Positions 50,556 through 64,000 of a stretch of 64,000 nucleotides of DNA are shown one piece after another. Source of the stretch: Struthio camelus (lineage: Eukaryota; Chordata; Aves; Struthioniformes; Struthionidae); the NCBI RefSeq assembly GCF_040807025.1, contig NC_090968.1, positions 7,801,906-7,865,905 of the forward strand, written 5' to 3'. Each line of letters opens with the position of its first letter. The stretch's first letter is position 1. The notes beneath the pieces are model-generated. The model ran no database searches and was not told the DNA's origin. It saw nothing but the letters and a program-made list of their open reading frames with translations. The position numbers and the translations under genes are program-made.

Positions 50556-50700
50556 GGTTTTTTTGCTGTATTATCCACATCTCAATACTACACAGAGTGG
50601 ATCAGCACCATTATTTCTATTTACAGATAAGAAAATGCCCAGAGAAAGTTCCTTGAGTAATGCCACCAAGCAGATCAGCAAGAGAACTGAAGAATGCATT
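50556..50700. repeat. MIR/CORE-SINE-like ancient repeat fragment
   Basis: accattatttctatttacag followed by ataagaaaatgcccagagaa and agttccttgagtaatgccac follows the order of the well-known MIR tail (TTACAGATGAGGAAACTGAGGC, then AGAGAAGTTACTTGCCCAAGGTCAC). It is diverged, as expected for an old amniote element. Confidence 0.5.
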
Positions 50701-53700
50701 AATCCCTATTTAGGCATCTACTGGTCCTCTCTGAAAGAAATGCAATGATTTTCTTGATTCACAACAAAGATGTAGTATAATGGTTTATAATCCCTCAAAA
50801 CAATTCCAGCATGTTCGTTCGTCCTTTATATTTAGTCAGATATTAGTTCAGTCATTTTAAAAAAAAAGCTCATCAGATTCTTTTAAATAAAGCATATTGT
50901 AACTTCCACAAAATTACAAGTGCAGTTTTGCCAGAAATCATCTCATCAAACATCGTTTAATATCTCGGAATTGTCTGTTTCCTCTCATCACAAGAAAGTT
51001 TTATTTCGGTCCAAGGTGATGAATTTTCATACAGAATCTCAACTGCATCGTTGACATCATCTTTCACAGAGAAGGTAAAGAGAAACATTTATCTTTTGTC
51101 ACAGAAAATCTTTTAAAGTGACTGAACATTAGACAGCAACAGTTTCTTCACATAAACAGCTAAACCTTACTTTCTGACATAAACAGCTAACTGATTTCTA
51201 ACTCAGGGTTAAGAACCAATGTGGTATTAAAGTTGCACTATGAAATGCTAAGGTTTAAGCCCTGTATTACAAAAGCAATTAAGCAGAAGAAAGCTTAAGA
51301 ACGACAACCACGTTATGACAAAATCACTTATATTATGCTAGGCTCTTCTGTTAGCTTTGAAATTACCAAATAAAAGCAGAAATAATTAACTGTATTAAGA
51401 CTGCCAAAACCACACACACAAAAACCCACAACACTCAACCTGAAAACCCAGAGTATCCTTGCTTTTGAACACAGTAACATTCCGTGATACTGTAATGGAA
51501 CGAGCACAATTTTTTTTTAATATAGATAAAAGGAACGATATATTTTCAGAACTGAAATCTACATCAGACCTCAATGTAAATTTGCTTTCATATTTCAAAA
51601 AAAACATTTCTGGTTTTAGTTCAAAGGACTGTAAAATGATGATTTAACTCATACACTTCCCATAAGCTGAAGATACCTACTCTGCATATCATGTTACATA
51701 GAAACAAGCTACTAACTGTAAGTACTTCGAAAAGCTGTCAAAATACAGTCACAACTAGACAACCAACAGAATTCCTTTTCCCCCCATGTAGGTAATCACA
51801 GTAGCATTTGAAGACTACTTATTTATGGAGAAGGGCAGTACCCCTAAAGCATAAGGTAATGAATCCAGACAAATCGTATCTGGATGCTTCTGGCAATCAC
51901 ACAGTAAGAGCCGATGTTTTTAAATCAACCTTTATGGACACATCAAAGATGCATTTGGTCTAACATCCGCAAGTATAGCAAAATGGACATAAGTACATGG
52001 TTACACCTGATTAACTTCAGTGAATTGCAGTATAACTGCAGATACAACACTCAAACTTTGGGCACCGCTTAGAAGAAAGACTACATAAGCACTAGTTGGT
52101 AGTTATGTTTTTCAATTTTTTGAAGAAATGAATGAGAATAGCTTTACTTCTTTGGAAAGAGACACAAGCTAAAGCCCCCCACAAAGACAGTTACATAATT
52201 TGAACAACTGACTCCCTTGAAATCATGAAGTATAAAAGGGAATTTCTTCAATAGCCAGCTCTGGTCAACATAACAGCAGATGCCATGGAATGAGGCAAAT
52301 TGGATGAAAAAGACAAAAAGATTTCAAGATTTTTGGCAGCAGAATTAGGTGTACATGAAAGATGACTTAAGTAGTAACAAATTATCACTGGGTTGCAAGC
52401 AAGAACTATAAAGAGAATAGAAAAGCCTATAAGAAAGGGGTGGGAGGGAGGAAGGGGAAAGCTCCTTGCAGGGACCAGATGATAAAATTGTGAATAATAA
52501 CACAAAAAAAGGAAGACACATTTCCATCTATTTCTATGTTTAAATATTACAGGTAAATATAAGAAGATTATCAAACAGAAATGATATTATCACGACTACC
52601 ACTAGGACTGTGTGTCTAGTTCTAGTATCCACCTAAGAGCAGGATATGGCAACAAATTTCAAAGGAGGGACAATGAAATTATTCAAAAACAGGAGACACA
52701 GGGAAATGAATACATTGGATTATAAATAAACAAACTGGACTACATATAAGCAGTTATACATGGAAGAAATATTCAACAGTAATAGAGCAACCTTTCTGAT
52801 GATGGCAATAGCAGATGAACCAATTCTTGGCAGTTAGATAGGCACAATCTTGGAATGAACTATATTAACTGACCTTGCATATAGAAAATAAAAGACAAAA
52901 CAAGAAAAACCCACAGCCAGCAGATTTATAGACATTAAGCAGCTCTTTTCAAAGCGCAATGGGTAAAGAATCCTAAGCACAGCATTTATTACAATACATC
53001 ACAGAATTATTATCACAAACATGAGAAACGCAGAAACATTCAGTAAATATTTCTTCTTTGTTTTGGAAAAAAACTACTGATGTAATCCTATCAAATGATG
53101 CCAATGAGATGCCTTTCTCTGCAACCCAAAGTAGTTCCTATTTAAAGTCTGCCAAAGTTAGAGGCAACATGCCAATAGCCGACGTTACTATCACTTTGAG
53201 CCTTCATGATGCTTTTTAAAGATCTGTTTCTGTAGACTTTCCTAAGAAATAACAACTTCAACAAGTGACAACTTAGAAGCATTAAATATGTCCTTTCTGT
53301 TAATACCTTCTTATCCAGTGGTAAATATTGTGCCATTGAACACTGCAATCCTACGTATTTATTGATCAAAAAAGATCCTTAGAACAATAGAAGGAACTAA
53401 AAAAGTTTACTGTTTAAATATATTAGAAGAAATGTGGTGTATTTAAACCACTTGGGTATTTCAAGAAATATTGACTATACTATATCAAATTTCCCTCCTG
53501 GTCCAAACTTTCATTTAAATGATGTTACATATAACATCCTCCTCTGTCATCAGTACCGTTTGATCCAGTTTTATGAGACTCGCACATCTCTATGCACTTG
53601 AATGTTACCAAAGTACATGCAATTCATTCATATGATAAGACTGGGCATAGCTGCATTTCAGAAGTAACAGTAGACACTTCTGGATGCTAGTAATCCAGTT

Positions 53701-54021
53701 CTCCACAGAAGGTATCAATCCCTTTGACTTCAATTGCATATTCACATCTTGCTGGTCCCAACATTGTGGTTAATTTTGTAGGCGTCATCTTAAAAGTATT
53801 GACTTGTTAGTTGGCATGCACTGCAGACTGGAATAGTTTTTGCATAGCAGAATGTGGCTGATGGCAGTTTCACTCCTTTTGGCACAGGAAAGCCAACAGC
53901 AATGAATGCTGATAGCACCCACCACATTTTATAGGAACATATAAATGATGTGCCAATTCAAGTAATTTCTAGAAGCAATCTCATTAAACAGCTGACAGAT
54001 GCACAAACTTAGAAAAGATCT

Positions 54022-54275
54022 TCACAAAATTACAGAACGGTCGAGGGTGGAAGGGACCTCTGGAGATCTAGTCCAACCCCCCCTGCTCAAGCAGGGTCAC
54101 CTAGAACACATGGCACAGGATTGTGTCCAAACAGCTTTTGAGTATCTGCAAGGATAAAGACTCCACCACCTCTCCAGCCAATCTGTTCCAGTGCTCTGCT
54201 ACCCTCACAGTAAAGAAGTTTCTCCTTATGTTCAGATGGTGTTTTAGATGATTGTGCCCCCTTTGAACAATTTTT
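54022..54275 (-). mobile_element. CR1 LINE 3'-end fragment with ORF2 C-terminal remnant
   Basis: The plus strand reads ctagtccaaccccccctgct, then caagcagggtcacctagaac and tctgttccagtgctctgcta, the reverse complement of the avian CR1 3' region. The minus-strand frame includes HLNIRRNFFTVRVAEHWNRL, the conserved C-terminal piece of CR1 ORF2. It is a 5'-truncated, inactive copy. Confidence 0.9.
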
Positions 54276-57200
54276 AGAGCTGCCGTCTTTCTTCTACCTG
54301 CAAAAGCACTAACGTCGTTACACTCCAAATGGAACCAAGACAACATCAATCCAAAGGTGCATGCTACGTTATTAGCATCAGGGAGCACTGTTCAGATCTC
54401 CGTTCTGAATTTTTGTCCGAGAGACTGTAATTCCCTTTCTTCCATAAGGTCACTGTACATTTAGTCCTATTCTTTCTTTTTACCTGCCTCTAACCCATGA
54501 GACTATTTTCTTATACAACTGCCCTTTTATTTATTTATTTATCGGCAATCCCTTGTAAAATACCATCAAGGTCCTTGGAAATTGAAACCTAGTATTTGAA
54601 GATGGCCCAGTCATATAAGCTGACACGCTTAAAGAAGTCTAGTAAATTAATGAGGCATAATTTGTCTTTCAAAAACAACAAAAAAAAGACTACTGTATCA
54701 GATGTATAAAAGTACCACTCATAATCATATCTTTATTCAGTTAATGGATTGCTTTCAGAAGAAAGATTTATTGAGCTGTAGTCCTATATTTTTAAAATAC
54801 AGGTTAAAACACCTGCTACTCTCCAGGCTTTTTAGTTGAAAGTTTTACCACTAAATCCCAAAGTGTGTGTCAACTTCCTAGTTGCAGCTAGTACAGGAAG
54901 AGAGATGGCAGAAAAAAAAAATCCAGTACTTCAAGCAGATATGAGAGTCCTTGGGTTTTTTTTTTAAATATATATTTTATAATATGCAGTCAGCAGCGCA
55001 GTAATCTAGGAGATACTCCCTGTCAAAAGTCTGCCAGAGCAGGAATCAAGTAACCAATTAACCAAGGAGTTAGATTTTTCTTTGCAGCAAGAGCTTACTC
55101 CAGGTAGCAGCGGTCCCAAACGGTACTTTCTCTTTTTCCAGGCTAGCAAGGACACCTCAATCTTATCAACAAGAATGGCAACAACAATACCTTGTCTTTG
55201 TTTCCATTTACTTAGCTGGAAAAAGGGAACAACATTTCTCTTCCTTAAATTTTGATATTCCAGGTCAATTTCAGCACAGGAATTACACTGAAACCTCAGA
55301 ACTCAAATGTTTTCATTTCATTTCAGCTACTTTCACTTATCTGTGTGTATGAGTCACTGTGTGGATGTTAACTGGTGTGAGTAAGAGAATTCTTTTTCTT
55401 TTATCAGTTTGATTTTTTGGGAAAACTTCAAGCAGTTGTGCAATCCAAGGCAGCTGATCATTTTACTGAAATGCTTCAGAATTTGATGTAACGTACATGG
55501 CAAGGAGTACGAAAAGATGGGTGCAATCAAGCAAGCTGGGGTCTAATTAATAGTAGCTGGATGTAAAACATATGTAATGCATGTATTTCATTGGACTGGC
55601 ATCCTCCCTCCCTAAGGATGAGCTTCTAAATTACCTCCCTAGTCCAAGCCCTTTCACTTGCACACTTTTCTTTTGCTTTTGTCTACACTGCATTTGTATT
55701 TGCAAGTCACTTAGTATCATTAAACTGTGAATCTTCTATTCACCTCCTACATGCTTCTATCCAACTTCACCTCCAAAATCCTCATATAGCTGCAAGAAAG
55801 CATATGGCAATAGCCAGAAGAAACCCAATTTGTAGATAACAATGAATTACAAGTAAAGAGCATTCAAATAAAAAAGTAATCAAACTGTAGTGATACTCTC
55901 AAAACTGTCACTCACTGGTGCATCAAGGAGATTTCTAGGGCTTTGTTTCACTAGCTGTAACGTAAAATATCTTGTTCTTGGATTAAAAAGGCAGCACTAC
56001 TATGGCAGTCTCATATACAAGTTATGGAGAATTAATTTTATTAGCAGTTCATATCTGAACGGTTTCAAATTCTGTAATAATTGCAGACAAATATACATGC
56101 TATGCCACCGCAGTACTTATAAAATGCCTATATGACCACGAGAGCTGCATCTTTCTTGCAACGCATTAAAACACATGAATAATGATATCTTCTATGGTTC
56201 TCCCCACCTCTTACTTTTCTGATGGTTATTGAGGTGTACTGGTAAAGCTTAAGAGTGAATTTCATTAGATATCTTGCAAGTTACAGGGGTATTTTTGTTT
56301 GTTTGTTTTCATACAACTATTTTTCTGCAGCATGGAAGAGGAGAAAGCATGTACCATTTCACTGGGAGGAGAAAAAAAAAAAAAAATCCCCCAAAACTGC
56401 GGGCCTCACTGCGGGCCTCTTCTAACAGTCACTGCCCTTTGAAGAAAAGCCCCTTTGCTGGCTATTCGAGGTCGTTTGTCAAAACAACGTTCTAGCCAAG
56501 CCTGAACATTAATGCAACTTTTCATGTATCCTCTGTCTGCAGGAAGTTCATGAGCAATTTATTTAACCAAAGAGAAATTTAAAGAACCTCAGTACAGTTA
56601 ACAATCTAAGTTAATCTTTCTTATCTCTTCTAGCCAATGCCTGTGCACACCCTATTGATGTCCATAGTCCTTTAAATTTGGAGGCCCACCATGTAAATAC
56701 AGTTTAACTTTGGAAGAACAAGATGAAAGATTTTATCCTTCACAGCTTGACTGTTTCCTGTGTTTACCACTTCTGAAACTGTAAACAAATACTTAACTGC
56801 TTTTACAAAACAAAGCAGCTCAAATTTGGGAAAAAACAGAATAAGATACCAGTAGCATTCAAAACATTTTAGAATAATTGATTAAATTAGAATAATTTAG
56901 AATGGAGAGATAAGGTTACTCCCTATCCAAAGCTTCTGTGTGAGACAGCGTTATGCTAAGGATGGAGAGATCTCACTGCTGGTGTGTTTGTTCAGCAAAG
57001 AACATCCTGGCAAGTGAAGAACACAAGCACACAATGAAAGATCCGGGAAAACAAGACTGCAAGCAGCCAGCTCAGTTTCATACTGCAAATTTTTGGCAGA
57101 CATTCAACTCCTTCTGCTGTTTTTCTCGCAGGCACATCTATCTATGTAATGTCACCAGACCCAGAGAGGGAGGGAGCCAGAGCGAATGAAAATGACACTG

Positions 57201-59141
57201 TCTTATAGTCTGCCAGCCTCTCAGCACATGCTGTTACTATACAAAGGATGTCTGGAAAGCCAACATGCTGTACAGATTCACAGACTGTACCCCTCCTAAA
57301 AACAACTAGAGAGAAGAGAGGTGCCTATGAAAAAGAGGGGGGAAAAAAGTATTTAAAGGCTTCAGTTCCAGCCAATCCTTCTGCTTTGTAGCCTCCTTAA
57401 TTCAGGAGGATCAAAGTAGGAAACTTCAAAACTCACAGGAAAGCCTCCACAGCCAAGTCAGTAGCCCACCGCATCAGTGGTCACTGTCAGTAACCTGAAT
57501 GCACTATACTTCCTGCATACATCTTAGTGTCATCAGAGGCTCACCAGCCACCCAGCACCATCTTCGCCCCATTATTATATGTCTGCTTTTGGTAGTCACT
57601 GTGGCTGAGAATCAGTAAGTGTAAGATTAAAGCTAACATAAAAGAAACATACATACGCTCATACCAGTACTTTTTTTTCTTCACTGTTTAAGATGCCCTG
57701 AATGTTAGCACCCCAGAGAAATAATGAACTACGACTAATGCCTACGGAACTTTCCCCACTGCAGTATATCATCTAGGAGCATTAACAGATAGATGGTTTC
57801 TGAGAATTAATGCTGGGTCTTTAAAAAAACAAAACAAAAATCCAAACAAGTAAAGAAATAAACCCCAAAAAAACAACCCACCAAGTGACAAGCTATTGCT
57901 TCTCACTTCAAATATCTGATGCTATTGCAAAGGTCTGCCTCAAATACTGAAGCTACTGGAGAGAGCAGATGAACCAGAGAAGCTAGAAGGGAAGTACAGC
58001 CTACACCACACGACGAAAGTGATTTAAAACATGAAGCAACATGTTTCAATGAGGAAGGCATCAGAAAATCTAGATTCTACTCCATGCTTTTTGTGTGAGT
58101 GTGTGATTGCTTCAGTTCTGTGCCTTGGCAAAATAGGACTAGTGAAGTTTATATTACCAAAGTAATTATACAAATAATATTTTTCTGTTGTATTTAGGGA
58201 AACTAGCATAATCTGGGGAGTACTGTTCAATAATATAAGTTTGTGGCAGTTCTGCATACAGAGTTTCATTCCCCCCCCCCCCTCAATCTGGAGAGTCACC
58301 TGCCTTTCTTCTTCCAAGTGTTATCAAATTCCAATTCTTAATGTTCTCTGCAAACAGTATGGCAAAGGAACAATATGAATGAACTTGAGATTAAAAGAGA
58401 AATTCCTTAAAATATAGTCTGTACTCCAGTAAACAATGTTAAGTATATTTTATGAAACATGTGAAAGATTATTACAGTAACCCATGCATGTATTTTTGCC
58501 TGTGTCAATGGATATTTCATCTCCAATTCATTTGGCTAGGTCTCATTTGAGAGAGCTAAGCATATTTATACGGCAGAATACACTGTCTAAATCGTGACTG
58601 CATTACAATGAGTATAAGGGAAGAGGTGAGAAAGAAGTATACAACAGAAATGACAAGTATGAAATATATCATCTCTTCATAAGAAAAATATAACAAGTCA
58701 TTAAAAAAGAAAGGATTTTTAAAACTTCTAAAATATAATACTTTCAAAATAAGTCTGCTCTTGTTTGGGGAAAGACTACTGCAACGGAGACGATATCTGA
58801 AATGCTAACTACAGAAGTAAGGTAGAATGTGAAGGTGAACAAGCTAAATATTAGTGCAGCATATACAGGCCAAATTCTATGCAGTGATTATAACATTTGT
58901 AAATTCAGGGAAAAAAACAACGTGGATACTAATTGAGGCTGACATTCAAACAGAAAAAAATACCTTAAAATTAGACATGCATATAAGAACTTCATAGAAT
59001 CTCAATTTGAAATATTTAGACAGCCCATCATTAAATAAACTTCCCAAAGCTAACAACTCATCTAATCAGAGGATTAAAAGAATTAAAGATTTCTACGTCA
59101 TAGTCAGAATCACATGCCAAAATTTCCTGCCTGCAAATTAT

Positions 59142-59164
59142 GGGGGGGGGGGGGGGGAGGGGGG
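59142..59164 (+). repeat. Poly-G tract (G16 A G6)
   Basis: A homopolymer tract in KAT6A intron 2, read as poly-C in the transcript. Confidence 0.9.
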
Positions 59165-62098
59165 ATATGGTGGAAGGCTCAAATTTCTTAATTTGCAATC
59201 AAAAGAAACTTACTTAATTTCACCCTCTGAATCAGGAACCTGTCCATTCAAGTTACTGAGGTTTTCTTTACTCAAAGCTACATCCTTTAAGTTCTCTCTC
59301 CCCTACACTTTGCCCCAGTTTTCTAATTTTCAAGAAAATAAAGAATGTCATCTTATGAGCAACAGATGATCATATCACTCAATTTTAGATAGAAATATTA
59401 TTTCTAAGTCAGACTTCCACAGCTGCAGAAGCAAAACACACCCTTCAAACCAACAAAAACATCAAACTAAAATCTTAACTCCTCCCACTGGAAACAGTCT
59501 GCATTCCACGATACTTCTGTTTTTCACAGAAAATAAGCAACCTCAGTATTGAGTTTGATTGCTAAAAAGAAGAGTTTATTTAGGAGAAGGTTTTGTAAGC
59601 ACCTAAGTAATTTTCTTGTATATTGTAAATTATTCCCTCTTTAGATACTGTATGCTGCTTTACCTCAACATTATCCATCGCCATGAAAGAAGGGAAAACA
59701 CCTTGATTAGAATATAAACATGAACTAACAAAAATATGTAACACAATGCAGAGGCTCACGTAAACATGCTAACAGAGAAGGCACAAAAGGGACTTTTTGA
59801 AGATCTACCTTGAACACTAGATTGAAAAAAAAAAAAATCTCTGCATATAACCCTTCATTATCAAAATCCACTGCTCAACATCTTATAACACTCTTCGCGG
59901 AAAGGTTTAACAAAGTCCCATGTTCTTGATCCACAATCCTCACTAATATGTCAAATGGCACAAAGGCTTCATGCTATTCTTCTTCCTCCATCCCTGTGCA
60001 GTCTGCACAAGCAGAGATCATTCTTATGTAGGCAGCCTTACACGGACTTTAACAGCAAGCCTGGCAAGAACCCAAACAGGCACAGATAAAACTTTTTCCA
60101 CCAGAGAAATCTTTTGCTGAGAGACTGCCCATACGAAGGCACCCTGCATTTTCAAATCCACGTGAAGAGTATGTGCTGAAGTAAGGCCACCAGTCACTAT
60201 ACTTTTATGGATGGATATTTTTAAAAAGTATTCAGTACCAACACAAAACAAGGGCATCTATTTTTTCCTGAGATCATTACAACATTTTTTGCATGCACCT
60301 TAAAGATCAGCAATTTCTGAAGCTTATTTATTGTCACACTGAACAGTAGTATTACTTCCTTTTCTTCCATATGTGCCTTCAAGGAATTCACTATGGGTCC
60401 AGACAAATTCAGGGATCCAGCACTCCAATCAAGAGACTTCATTACTAAATATTCAGGATTGAAACTTAAGGACTGAGGAGAAACTTAATACTTGGGGGTT
60501 GGGGGGGGGGGAATGCATATTCTTAAAGAATTTTAAGTTAAATCAAGCTTACATACCCATATCTACAAGCTCTATAGGTCATAGATTTTGGGGGGCTTTT
60601 AAAAATCAGACTGGACGGTATAACAGAAATTGAGGGAAAATAAGTATAAAAGGTGATTTCCTTTCTGGTTCAAAATACTGTTAATTTTGACATAATTCCC
60701 ATTTTACTCATGAGAAAATGAAGATGGAATGGTGCCTTAATTTGTGGATACTGAAATTCAACAGCAAAGATTCTGGAATAGGAAAAGTGCCATTATCATA
60801 TTTTTATAACACTTATGCAGATATTTAGCTGCATAGCAAGATCCATAATTTGTTCTATCCAGTTTTTAAGAATAAGGTGAACTGACTGAGGCATTGACAA
60901 TTAAAAGTGCTGGCGATTCCACAGATCTCATAGCAACATGCTTGGGAAAAAAATCATTATTTTTAAGCTGTAATTTATCATTAATATATGGGCCCACAGA
61001 CTAGTTAACTGGTCTGCAAAGTAACTCAAAACAAGCAAATAATGTTGCCAATAGGATTCTGTTTCCTACACAAGGGCCAGTACTTTTGGACATGCTTCTC
61101 TCTCCTTTCATTTCTAATCTCACTACAGGTTCAGGTTTACCATAACAGCAATAACAATTCAAAGACTGACAGATTCTTGAACTACAATTTCCCATCCAAT
61201 GCATGAAGCAGTATTAGTGCCTGTTCCAAGGAACGCTGTTCACACAGCCAGAAAAATGTGAGGATAGAGAAGCTGAAGTCAGATTAACACAACAGATAAG
61301 GAGAAGACCTGAAGAAGCAGAAGGAAGACTAGCATGGTTTATTACAGGTCATTAGGATAAATTTAGTTTGCAACCCTTTAAAGGGGCAAGTAGCAATAAA
61401 ACATATCTACCCACATACTCCACAGAGGACAGAGGTCACAGGAATCCACAGTGTGTTACATATAGGATTTCTATCCCAGATTTTCTGTTGAATGCATATT
61501 TAGTAGTTATTTTAAGAACATGGAACCTATCTCTTGACTAAACAATGTATTATTTCATTTAATACTGATGCCTTTTTAACTATGTTTTTCCACCACAATG
61601 ATTTAAGATAAAATGTGATAGTAGAAAAGAAGGACGTTGCACTAAGCATAGATTTGCTGGGAAACTAGAGGAACAGCAGGGAGAGAACTATCTACACCAT
61701 CATTCTCTCTGCTGTTTTTCCCCTCCTGTTACGTAACAAAGCTAACATTGGAACCAGGCTGTTGTTTACTTAGCAACGTTCTCCATCATCCACCCTCCCA
61801 GTCTGGCCATATTTTAAAGCTCTGCAATAAATAAAGTTCCTTTATTAACCACACTTCAGAGATGTGTCATTCCATATCTGCCAACAATCTCCAGGACAGA
61901 AAGCACTAACAGCAGGGATCCAGCCAACACATTGGATCAGTTTCATTTCATTAAAGACTGGTATCCTATGTTCAATCCTATGTTCAATTTCTACTGAAGC
62001 TGTGTCAGTGCATGCCATTACAAACACTTCCTCCCCAGTAGTACACCACTGGCATAGATACTCCAACACAGTAACATCTGATCCCTTTCCACAGTCAC

Positions 62099-62122
62099 TT
62101 TTTTTTTTTTTTTTTTTTTTTT
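62099..62122 (+). repeat. Poly-T run (T24)
   Basis: Twenty-four T in KAT6A intron 2, read as poly-A on the minus strand. No retrocopy body was recognised beside it. Confidence 0.9.
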
Positions 62123-64000
62123 AAAGTTAACAAGTATTCTAGATTCTGCCAGACCTCCTCTTGGTCTCATTCTGGAGCATTTCTCCCCCAAAATGCACCA
62201 TCTGATAGCATCCATTCACAGCTGTCTATGATAGTAATGCTTCTGATCCACTTAAATTTGGTCTATTATTATGAAGTGCTTCACGCGTTCACCAATCAAG
62301 TTCAGAGTAATTTTTTAGCGCTTGGGTTTCCAGATTTACCCAGAGTACAGATGGAGGCCATCTGTTATCGACCACGACTTTTTAGACAGAGAAGTACAGT
62401 CTTGGCTTCCAAGGAACCAGCTGCAATAGAGTGAATCCTAATCCTGCTCCAGCTGGGAGCTAAAGCTTGAAGAGCACCCTTGGAGAGCAAGAGTGAGCTC
62501 TCCAAGTATAATTTCAATGCTCTGGTTGCAGATCCTTTAGGTACTCCACCCAAAACAAAGCAATCCAGAAACTTCCTTACTAATAACGGGAGAGTTCTTT
62601 GCTTTAAGACATAGAATTAACAGGTATTACTCTAAAACAGGTACAATTTAGCAATAGCGATCACATACTTAATGGCCTCCAAAACAACTATGATGTCTTC
62701 TTAGCAAAGCAACTTTCCAAAAGGATACAAGAAGTTTGGCGTCATCTGACAAACACAATGAGTGCACACAGGGATCTTAAACTATTAATTGCAATGGGGA
62801 AAGACCAAAGGATGCTGCATATATAATATCCCTCAGTTAAAATGATTGATGAATACAGACAGATATAAATAGCAACACAAAATTTGGAAACACATGCCAT
62901 AAGGAACACATGAGAGGTAGCAACAAAGTAAATACTGCTCTAATAATCCTCCTGTTATTCAGCCAAAAATGTTTTCCCGATTTTTTCAGGAAGCACATTC
63001 AGAACTGTTTTTATAGACCTCAATACTGTCAGATGTATTGTAGGACAATATTTAGCTGTTTACTTAAAGGCTACTACATCCCTCTCCAATTTTAACTGAT
63101 GTAAAAGCAGTTTTACAAGACTGCAAATGGAGATCAATTAATACAATTGGTACTTTCCTTTCCGTTATGACAGAAACTGTCCTACTCATTGTCCTGAGAT
63201 CACATTTCAAATGCTCTGAAAACATTCACCATGCACAGCAACTATTTCACTGTCTCTTTTGATTAATTGACTTCTTGTTATCATATTTGTTACAATAAGT
63301 TTACAGAAATTCTTACAACCATTTAAAACTGTTTTGTAGCAAGCATCAACAAAAAACCCCAGGGTGAGCTATTTCCACCTCTCCAGCCTTAACACCTGCA
63401 TCTTACTGTAGTTTAGCTCCTCACAATGATATATACCACAAAAGATCTCCTTGCTCTTAAAGCGTACTAAATATTGTTGTATTGTAGTATTGCAGTAATT
63501 GTTGAATTGCAATAATATTGTACTAAATATTAAATAGTACTAAATACCATTGTTAATTGCAGTCGTACAGTAAGAACACCTTACATAGGCCACACAAATG
63601 GTGAATCTGATTTCCCTTTGTTAAATATGTCATTACTATTTTTGTTTACAGTGAATAAATAAAGAGAACACACAGGGCAGTGAGACATCATACTCTGGCA
63701 CTGTTGGGATAACAACTTCAGCATTTCTCAAGAACTGCTGCACTAATAAGATAACACAGTTTGCCTGGGCTTTTATACAAATATCACACTCTGGTCTCCT
63801 ACATCTTCATTAGTTTTTGTCTACAGCTAGTATTCAAGTTGTGACTGGATTCTTCCTTCTAGGTTGTCCATCGTATTACACAAATTTGAGATCCAGGTAA
63901 ACAGTTCCAAAGGATGATATAAACTGCAATAAACATTGTTGTAACACATGACCATAACATTTTTGTCATCTCAAAATCATTATTGTATTTGTTTTGTAAT

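Noticed and set aside
54101..54388. 95-residue minus-strand frame as a host gene
   Set aside because: Its C-terminal half is the CR1 LINE ORF2 end, so it is a transposon remnant.

Overview
The window is vertebrate nuclear DNA, almost certainly from a bird. The evidence is intron-rich genes with GT-AG (and a few GC-AG) splice sites, CR1 LINE 3'-end fragments with the avian consensus, one solo LTR, very few other interspersed repeats, and compact introns. No prokaryotic genes, CRISPR arrays, rRNAs or tRNAs were recognised.

The main gene is KAT6A (MOZ, MYST-family histone H3 acetyltransferase) on the minus strand. Fifteen consecutive coding exons can be placed from 48861 down to the stop codon at 24604-24606. 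They join without a phase break into 5421 nt, that is 1806 residues plus stop. They cover the double PHD finger, the MYST catalytic domain, the acidic region, the Ser-rich region and the Pro/Gln- and Met-rich C terminus. The 5' exon with the start codon and the N-terminal NEMM/H15 region is not present, so it must lie beyond position 64000, across an intron of more than 15 kb. A 3' UTR of about 2.6 kb runs to a good poly(A) site near 22025.

The second gene is ANK1 (ankyrin-1), also on the minus strand and downstream of KAT6A. Only one alternative first coding exon (10300-10425, 42 residues) is in the window. Bases 1-10299 are the start of its next intron, and the ankyrin repeats lie to the left of the window. 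ANK1 and KAT6A are also neighbours in the same orientation in mammals, which supports both calls.

Layout: 1-10299 ANK1 intron (GC-richer, no exon seen); 10300-10425 ANK1 first exon with its promoter region to the right; about 11100-22024 intergenic, with an exact 162-bp tandem duplication and a solo ERV LTR; 22025-24603 KAT6A 3' UTR; 24604-48861 KAT6A exons 17 to 3; 48862-64000 KAT6A intron 2 with a CR1 fragment and a MIR-like fragment.

I found no new biological system. The points most worth a second look are a 14-residue tandem repeat in KAT6A exon 15, GC-type splice donors in both genes (the ANK1 one followed by G-runs), and the exact tandem duplication.
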